Source of the DNA: Allolobophora icterica
Lineage: Eukaryota; Annelida; Clitellata; Crassiclitellata; Lumbricidae
Reading direction: 5' to 3'
Length of the DNA stretch: 64,000 bases
NCBI GenBank assembly: GCA_963556255.1
Contig: OY744613.1
Location: 39,499,286-39,563,285 of the forward strand
Shown: in pieces, positions 60,122 through 64,000 of the stretch
Numbering within the stretch: position 1 is the first letter of the stretch
Layout: each line of letters opens with the position of its first letter
Translations under genes and position numbers: made by a program
Notes under the pieces: model-generated
Databases searched by the model: none
Told to the model about the DNA's origin: nothing
What the model saw: the letters and a program-made list of their open reading frames with translations, nothing else

Positions 60122-60724
60122 TTAAAGCAACATACCGAGAATCGGAATATTTTGGAAAGGTGAATTAGGGCCTAGTATAAGTCCGCTACCTGTTTTCATA
60201 TACAACCCGCTACCCGTTTTCATATACAATCCCGCTCCCACCATACTACCTTTCGACCACGGAGATAGATACAGCCCATTTCCATCCGGTCTTACTTTAC
60301 AAGCCAGACCCCCTTTTTTAACGTACAATGCTCCCGATCCGCTTATTTTATCGATAATTTTCGAAGTAGCCGCGGAACCTAATCCGCTTAAAGCGCCTTG
60401 TGCTAAACTAGGCATTACGCTAGAAAGAAGAAATTTCCCGGCAGTAGCTAGAAATGGTAATATAGCTCCGATAAAACCACCTTCGACTTTCTTATTATAC
60501 TCTAGTTGCGTTTTACTCATTTTGATCGTCGTGCCCTTTCCGTCCTGGCAAGCTTTCGCCGTTTTGTTAATTTGCGCTTTCGTAAGAGCTAAAACGTAGT
60601 CTCCCTCTAGATCATCGTGAGATAGTTTAATACTAACGCCATCGCTTCCCGCTTCGAGCGCTCGTTTAATCTTGATTTTTTGCCCGTCTGAAATATTAAC
60701 GCGTACGTTCGTGTACTGAGTCAT
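60122..60724 (-). CDS. Glycine-rich virion protein, protein VI-like candidate
   Basis: 200 codons, intact. A beta-rich N-terminal domain (DGQKIKIKRALEAGSDGVSI) ends at KKVEGGFIGAILPFLATAG, where an EGG motif precedes a hydrophobic amphipathic helix, as in adenoviral protein VI after protease cleavage. Next comes an Ala/Gly-rich region and then a C-terminal part with the duplicated unit GLYMKTGS (residues about 166-181) and a hydrophobic end (FQNIPILGMLL). A membrane-active capsid-interior role is inferred. TATATAAAATG marks the start. It lies 34 bp after the penton stop. Confidence 0.6.
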   Translation of the reverse strand: MTQYTNVRVNISDGQKIKIKRALEAGSDGVSIKLSHDDLEGDYVLALTKAQINKTAKACQDGKGTTIKMSKTQLEYNKKVEGGFIGAILPFLATAGKFLLSSVMPSLAQGALSGLGSAATSKIIDKISGSGALYVKKGGLACKVRPDGNGLYLSPWSKGSMVGAGLYMKTGSGLYMKTGSGLILGPNSPFQNIPILGMLL

Positions 60725-60758
60725 TTTATATATAACTAAGATAAACTTTTAATAATAT

Positions 60759-61559
60759 TCACACTTCTCTAATATGAAACTTGATCGACATCGCTTCCCC
60801 TCTAATGTTAATTAGTTTTCCATTTTGGTCGGTAAGTCTCGTTTCCATCGATGAAATCGTATTCATCGTAACGGGGAGATAAATTAAATTAGCTGGGATT
60901 TGGATGATCTTATAACCCGGTCCAACGGTAGGAAAAAACGAATATATCACGTTCGTCGTTGATCCATTCGAGTACGAGCCCCCGATTATATCGCTAGTTA
61001 CTCGAAAGCTGTCTATGTTCATTATATTCACAATGTTCTCCGATTCGTTATACCCAACTATGTATGCACGACTTTCGAAACCTAGAACGGTTCTAATCGA
61101 GTTCGCGGTTGTAAAATCGACCTCGTAATCCGGGGCGATAGTCAGCACCGCCTTCAACGTATTAGTGTACGGTTCTAACGTAATGCGATATTCTTCGTTT
61201 CCGACATCGTAATGGCCGTTCTCTTTCATGATTTTCTTCACATAGTCGTTTATATCCGTGAGTTCATAGGACCCTTCCGGAATATCTACGTCAACCCACG
61301 TCACGCCATTATCCGGTGAATACCGGAAGTTGTTGTTGGTCTCGTCTATGTTAGGAAACACGTAGTAGGTATACAAATCGACTAGAGCCATTTCATACTT
61401 TTTGGTTCTATCTAGTTCGATTATCGGATTGTTTTTCGTTTGAATTCGTGTGGTTCTTTTCTTTTCGTTGTCCACCAAAATGTAAAACGATGATTTCGCA
61501 TTCGTGTTAGTCGCAGTCTGTGCTGTGTTCACCTGTATCTTCACGAGGAGTTCTTCCAT
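60759..61559 (-). CDS. Polinton penton (minor capsid, single jelly-roll)
   Basis: 266 codons, intact. Beta-rich throughout. The second half has NVIYSFFPTVGPGYKIIQIP, NLIYLPVTMN and a last strand with INIRGEAMSIKFHIREV, a layout I associate with Polinton penton proteins. Pentons close the five-fold vertices of double jelly-roll capsids and hold spikes, so the fibre-like protein at 54589 may be its partner. It is second in the leftward cluster, 18 bp after the ATPase stop. Confidence 0.88.
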   Translation of the reverse strand: MEELLVKIQVNTAQTATNTNAKSSFYILVDNEKKRTTRIQTKNNPIIELDRTKKYEMALVDLYTYYVFPNIDETNNNFRYSPDNGVTWVDVDIPEGSYELTDINDYVKKIMKENGHYDVGNEEYRITLEPYTNTLKAVLTIAPDYEVDFTTANSIRTVLGFESRAYIVGYNESENIVNIMNIDSFRVTSDIIGGSYSNGSTTNVIYSFFPTVGPGYKIIQIPANLIYLPVTMNTISSMETRLTDQNGKLINIRGEAMSIKFHIREV

Positions 61560-61577
61560 TTTTACTAGTATATTATA

Positions 61578-62366
61578 TTATTTTAATTCAGATTTGGGAA
61601 TGTAAAATTCATCCAATCCGCGTCGGTATTTACCGCTGCTCTTTTTACTCGATAAGTCGATAACTACGAATTGATGCGGTTGTTTCCACGTCTCCTCGCA
61701 TAGGTTTACGAATTCCTCTTTGGGCATGTCCGTACTTACATGATCGTTATAGATATGAGAAACATTCTTCATGTCTTGGGGAAATAAACAAATAAAGTTT
61801 GCGTTCTCTCTGATAGTCTGCCTAGGCAATTTAAAATAATTCTGGGCGAGGTACAAACAGTCGACGTTACTATGTCTGCCCCTAATATAATACGTTTCGC
61901 ATTTGTTCTGCTTTTCTAATTGTAAATCGTCAAAAATCATCAAGTTCTTATATTCGCGGCTCAACTCTCTAGGATCTGGAACGTCGTTCGCGGATTCGTA
62001 AAATCTGCATTCAATATCCGACTTGTCTCTTAGACTTTTCGACATCTCTTCTACAACGCACGCCGGAGAAATATTAGACCTCATTATCTCGCCTCGAATG
62101 TCAAACAGCCCGATGATCGTTTCTTTAGGCAGTTTTTCTTCGAATGCCTTTTTAAGAATGTTATACTCCGGTTGAAATAGAGATTTTCCGAATACTTGTA
62201 AATTGTTATAGTCGAGCCATCCGGGTCTCAAAAGTAAGTTTAACAATAACGTCGTCTTACCACATCCAGATTTTCCTACTATTACACCTCTTATACTTCT
62301 AGGTAATAAGTTGTTATTAAATCTCTTCGACTGTAAATCGTTCCACGTTAAGTCTTTCACTTCCAT
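61578..62366 (-). CDS. Polinton genome-packaging ATPase (FtsK/HerA, A32-like)
   Basis: 262 codons, intact. Walker A GKSGCGKTT (residues 31-39), Walker B LMIFDD (142-147) and a following GRHSNVDCLYLAQNYFKLPR segment with the polar sensor residue typical of A32-type packaging ATPases. It would pump element DNA into capsids. It is first in the leftward cluster and shares a 34-bp divergent promoter region with the PLA2 gene. TATATTTAAAATG precedes the start. Length is normal for the family. Confidence 0.93.
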   Translation of the reverse strand: MEVKDLTWNDLQSKRFNNNLLPRSIRGVIVGKSGCGKTTLLLNLLLRPGWLDYNNLQVFGKSLFQPEYNILKKAFEEKLPKETIIGLFDIRGEIMRSNISPACVVEEMSKSLRDKSDIECRFYESANDVPDPRELSREYKNLMIFDDLQLEKQNKCETYYIRGRHSNVDCLYLAQNYFKLPRQTIRENANFICLFPQDMKNVSHIYNDHVSTDMPKEEFVNLCEETWKQPHQFVVIDLSSKKSSGKYRRGLDEFYIPKSELK

Positions 62367-62400
62367 TTTAAATATATAAACCTTCTATATTAAAAGCGAA
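62367..62400. promoter_or_regulatory. 34-bp divergent start region between ATPase and PLA2 genes
   Basis: Only 34 bp separate two outward-facing ATGs. Both sides carry the AT-rich pre-start motif (TATATTTAAAATG leftward; TATATTAAAAGCGAAATG rightward). Any promoter must be here or overlap the genes. Confidence 0.6.
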
Positions 62401-62922
62401 ATGTATTGCGTCAAGTGTAAAAGACAGAGCGAAACTAAGGATATACAAGATGTTGTGGCTAAGAATGGAAGACCCATGCAAAGAGGTGTATGCGTTGTAT
62501 GCGGTAAAACAAAGACTCAATTCGTAAAAGGAGCCGCCGCGAAAGGCGGAGATGTAGTCGGTTCATTGAATTCGGTTACTAGAAACGTAAAGTTGCCTTG
62601 GGCTAAATATCCAGGCGAGATGCATCTTCCAGGTCACTCGTTTACAGGACCCGGGACTAGGTTGGATTTGAGACTGAATCCCGATGGCACTCCTAAAGAT
62701 TGGAGTAAACCCGTTGACAGAGTAGATAACGCGGCGTATTATCATGATTTGGCTTACGATCGACACACTGATACGGCTTCTAGGAATATTGCCGATAGAG
62801 CGATGATTAATGATTTGAATAATATTCCTACTCCTAGCTTGCGGGAACGAATAGAGAGGGCTATAGTCAAGCCTATATTATCTACTAAAGTAAGTCTCGG
62901 GTTAGGTTTAAAAAAAGCTTAA
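62401..62922 (+). CDS. Zinc-ribbon plus parvovirus-type phospholipase A2-like protein
   Basis: 173 codons, intact. Residues 1-40 form a zinc ribbon (CVKC and CVVC, Cys3/6/31/34). Residues 76-131 carry the parvoviral PLA2 pattern: Ca-loop GPGTRLD (83-89), DRVDNAAYYHDLAYD with the His115-Asp116 pair, and a following helix (RNIADRAMI). In parvoviruses this domain helps virions leave endosomes; related domains are reported in Polinton-like adintoviruses. A catalytic HD pair is present, so activity is possible. The frame ends GLGLKKA at a 7-A run that overlaps the integrase frame. A slippery heptamer lies 7 bp before the stop codon. The domain may therefore be expressed alone or fused to integrase. 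Confidence 0.85.
   Translation: MYCVKCKRQSETKDIQDVVAKNGRPMQRGVCVVCGKTKTQFVKGAAAKGGDVVGSLNSVTRNVKLPWAKYPGEMHLPGHSFTGPGTRLDLRLNPDGTPKDWSKPVDRVDNAAYYHDLAYDRHTDTASRNIADRAMINDLNNIPTPSLRERIERAIVKPILSTKVSLGLGLKKA
62907..62913 (+). promoter_or_regulatory. T_TTA_AAA slippery heptamer (candidate -1 frameshift site)
   Basis: In the PLA2 frame the codons read GGT TTA AAA AAA GCT TAA. T_TTA_AAA fits the X_XXY_YYZ rule, and a -1 shift enters exactly the integrase frame, which is open from 62889. No strong downstream pseudoknot is obvious; a weak CCC/GGG hairpin lies about 25 nt on. A simple indel in the A-run is the alternative. Confidence 0.45.
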
Positions 62923-63853
62923 AATTACAACACGACCCGAAATGGGCTGATCAATTAGCGAATGAATTACATAAACCAGTAGTAAAACATTTTAGAAAAC
63001 GGAAGGTGTACGTTAGTGGGATAGATGAGATATGGGCCGCTGATTTAGTCGATATGCAGTCCTTCGCTAAAGATAACGATGGTGCGAAATACCTGTTAAC
63101 CGTTATAGATGTGTTTTCTAAGTACGGATGGATTGTGCCATTGAATGATAAGAGTGGGAAATCTACAGCTAGCGGCTTCGTGAAGATACTCGAGAGTGGA
63201 CGAAAGCCTGTTAAATTATGGGTTGATAAGGGAAAAGAATTTTACAACAAAGACGTAAAAAATTTGCTCGAGCTGTACTCTACTGAGAATGAAGAAAAAT
63301 CTTGCGTTGTTGAGAGATGAAACCGAACAATAGCGGAGAGAAAACGTTTAAGTACTTTACAGCTAATTCAACGAGAAGATATATCGACGTTTTAGACGGA
63401 ATGGTCAGTAATTACAACAATACAAGACATTCTTCCATCAAAATGACTCCAGCTAAGGCTAGTATGAAAGTGAATGAAAGAACCGTATGGTTGAACTTAT
63501 ACGGAGGCATATACCCCGAACCCATTAGGCCTAAATTTTCAGTCGGCGACAGAGTAAGGATTTCAAAGAAAAAGACTACATTTGAAAAAGGATACACTTC
63601 TAGGTGGGTCGAGGAGACGTTTACCGTGTCTGGAGTTCAATACACCGATCCCCCAACGTACAAGATAGCCGATTACAACGGCGAAGAGATAGTAGGCACT
63701 TTCTACGAACAAGAGTTGCAAAAGACTACCCAGGAAATATATAGGATCGAAAAAGTCATTAGAAAACGCGGAAAGAAATCTTTCGTTAAATGGCTCGGGT
63801 ACCCAGACTCCTTCAATTCTTGGATAGATAACGAAGCACTGATGACGCTGTGA
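62923..63853 (+). pseudogene. Polinton integrase (rve core plus chromodomain), broken
   Basis: The frame is open from 62889 to a TGA at 63318-63320 and has no in-frame ATG before the first catalytic residue. Catalytic triad: Asp in DEIWAADLVDM (near 63040), Asp in KLWVDKGKEFY (near 63228) and Glu in CVVER (near 63315). The TGA follows that Glu directly. Within about 30 bp the frame changes, and the rest is open (63317-63853): FSVGDRVRISKKK, then the chromodomain YRIEKVIRKRGKKSFVKWLG. The enzyme would insert element DNA and the chromodomain may steer it to chromatin. Lack of its own start suggests expression as an extension of the PLA2 protein. Confidence 0.9.
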
Positions 63854-63918
63854 AACGATTATTCATAAATGCTATTTCGACTTAAGAAAATAATAATCGC
63901 ATAATAAAAAGAGATACT

Positions 63919-64000
63919 ATGGCAATCACATGGAAAAGCTTTGATATAAATGTTATTTTCGAAGACGTTACAAAAATGACTACACCCGCCGAAATTAAAT
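63919..64000 (+). CDS. Start of a further Polinton gene (cut by window edge)
   Basis: 27 codons are visible from ATG at 63919, beginning MAITWKSFDINVIFEDVTKM and open to the edge. It follows ATAATAAAAAGAGATACT, similar to the pre-start motif of the other genes. Too short to identify. Confidence 0.45.
   Translation, partial: MAITWKSFDINVIFEDVTKMTTPAEIK

Larger units (their letters stand above)
50161..64000. mobile_element. Polinton/Maverick element (right end outside window)
   Basis: A contiguous set of hallmark genes: protein-primed family B DNA polymerase, adenoviral-type protease, double jelly-roll capsid protein, penton, packaging ATPase and retroviral-type integrase with chromodomain. 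The left boundary is set by comparison with copy 1 of the duplication: homology stops at 50160/50161 and the new sequence begins AGAGTAGTAG; Polintons start 5'-AG and make 6-bp target duplications. The predicted target duplication is AATGAG (50155-50160). At least 13.8 kb is visible; the right inverted repeat is outside the window. Gene spacers are 2-130 bp, unlike the host DNA. Confidence 0.97.

Noticed and set aside
61224..61260. Possible introns in Polinton genes
   Set aside because: The genes are continuous, closely spaced ORFs; interruptions in the polymerase and integrase are single-step frame changes or stops without GT/AG boundaries.

Overview
This looks like eukaryotic nuclear DNA from an invertebrate animal. 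It is AT-rich and intron-rich, full of microsatellites, LINE fragments and DNA transposons, and carries spliced exons with GT/AG boundaries. The host gene family (kringle, PAN/apple, Ser/Thr/Pro stalk, one transmembrane helix) and a chromodomain-integrase Polinton fit a marine invertebrate. I cannot name the phylum.

Region 1 (1-26.3 kb): exons of a plus-strand type I membrane protein. In order they are a putative lead exon (552-666), kringle 1 (2601-2876), the first half of kringle 2 (4714-4861), two PAN/apple exons (12699-12947, 13577-13807), two stalk exons (18658-18738, 22634-22720), the transmembrane exon (23708-23834) and two cytoplasmic exons (24675-24709, 26127-26317). Exon phases fit together. 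The introns hold a fold-back element with a 22-copy 33-bp minisatellite, LINE fragments, and a Harbinger-like element with a second TIR element nested in it. That inner element carries a broken Polinton integrase.

Region 2 (26.3-39.6 kb): mostly repeats. It holds several LINE 3' ends, a (CAC)n tract, a decayed C2H2 zinc-finger array (35.45-37.48 kb) and a LINE reverse-transcriptase fragment.

Region 3 (39.64-50.16 kb): a direct segmental duplication of 0.05-10.77 kb, so a second 5' half of the receptor gene. It keeps the second half of kringle 2 (49712-49806), which copy 1 has lost. Paired filled and empty sites date a LINE, a Harbinger-like MITE and the Polinton to after the duplication.

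Region 4 (50.16-64.0 kb, open at the right edge): a Polinton/Maverick inserted in copy 2. Plus-strand genes are the protein-primed DNA polymerase, the maturation protease and a fibre-like protein. A compact leftward cluster holds the packaging ATPase, penton, a protein VI-like candidate, a dUTPase-fold protein, a membrane protein, two virion-associated candidates, the double jelly-roll capsid protein and a NUMOD-like protein. A rightward pair then encodes a phospholipase A2-like protein and a retroviral-type integrase, followed by the start of another gene. Several genes are broken while others are intact, so this copy is decayed but fairly young. The most intriguing points are a T_TTA_AAA slippery heptamer where the phospholipase and integrase frames overlap, and an AT-rich motif directly before nearly every Polinton start codon.
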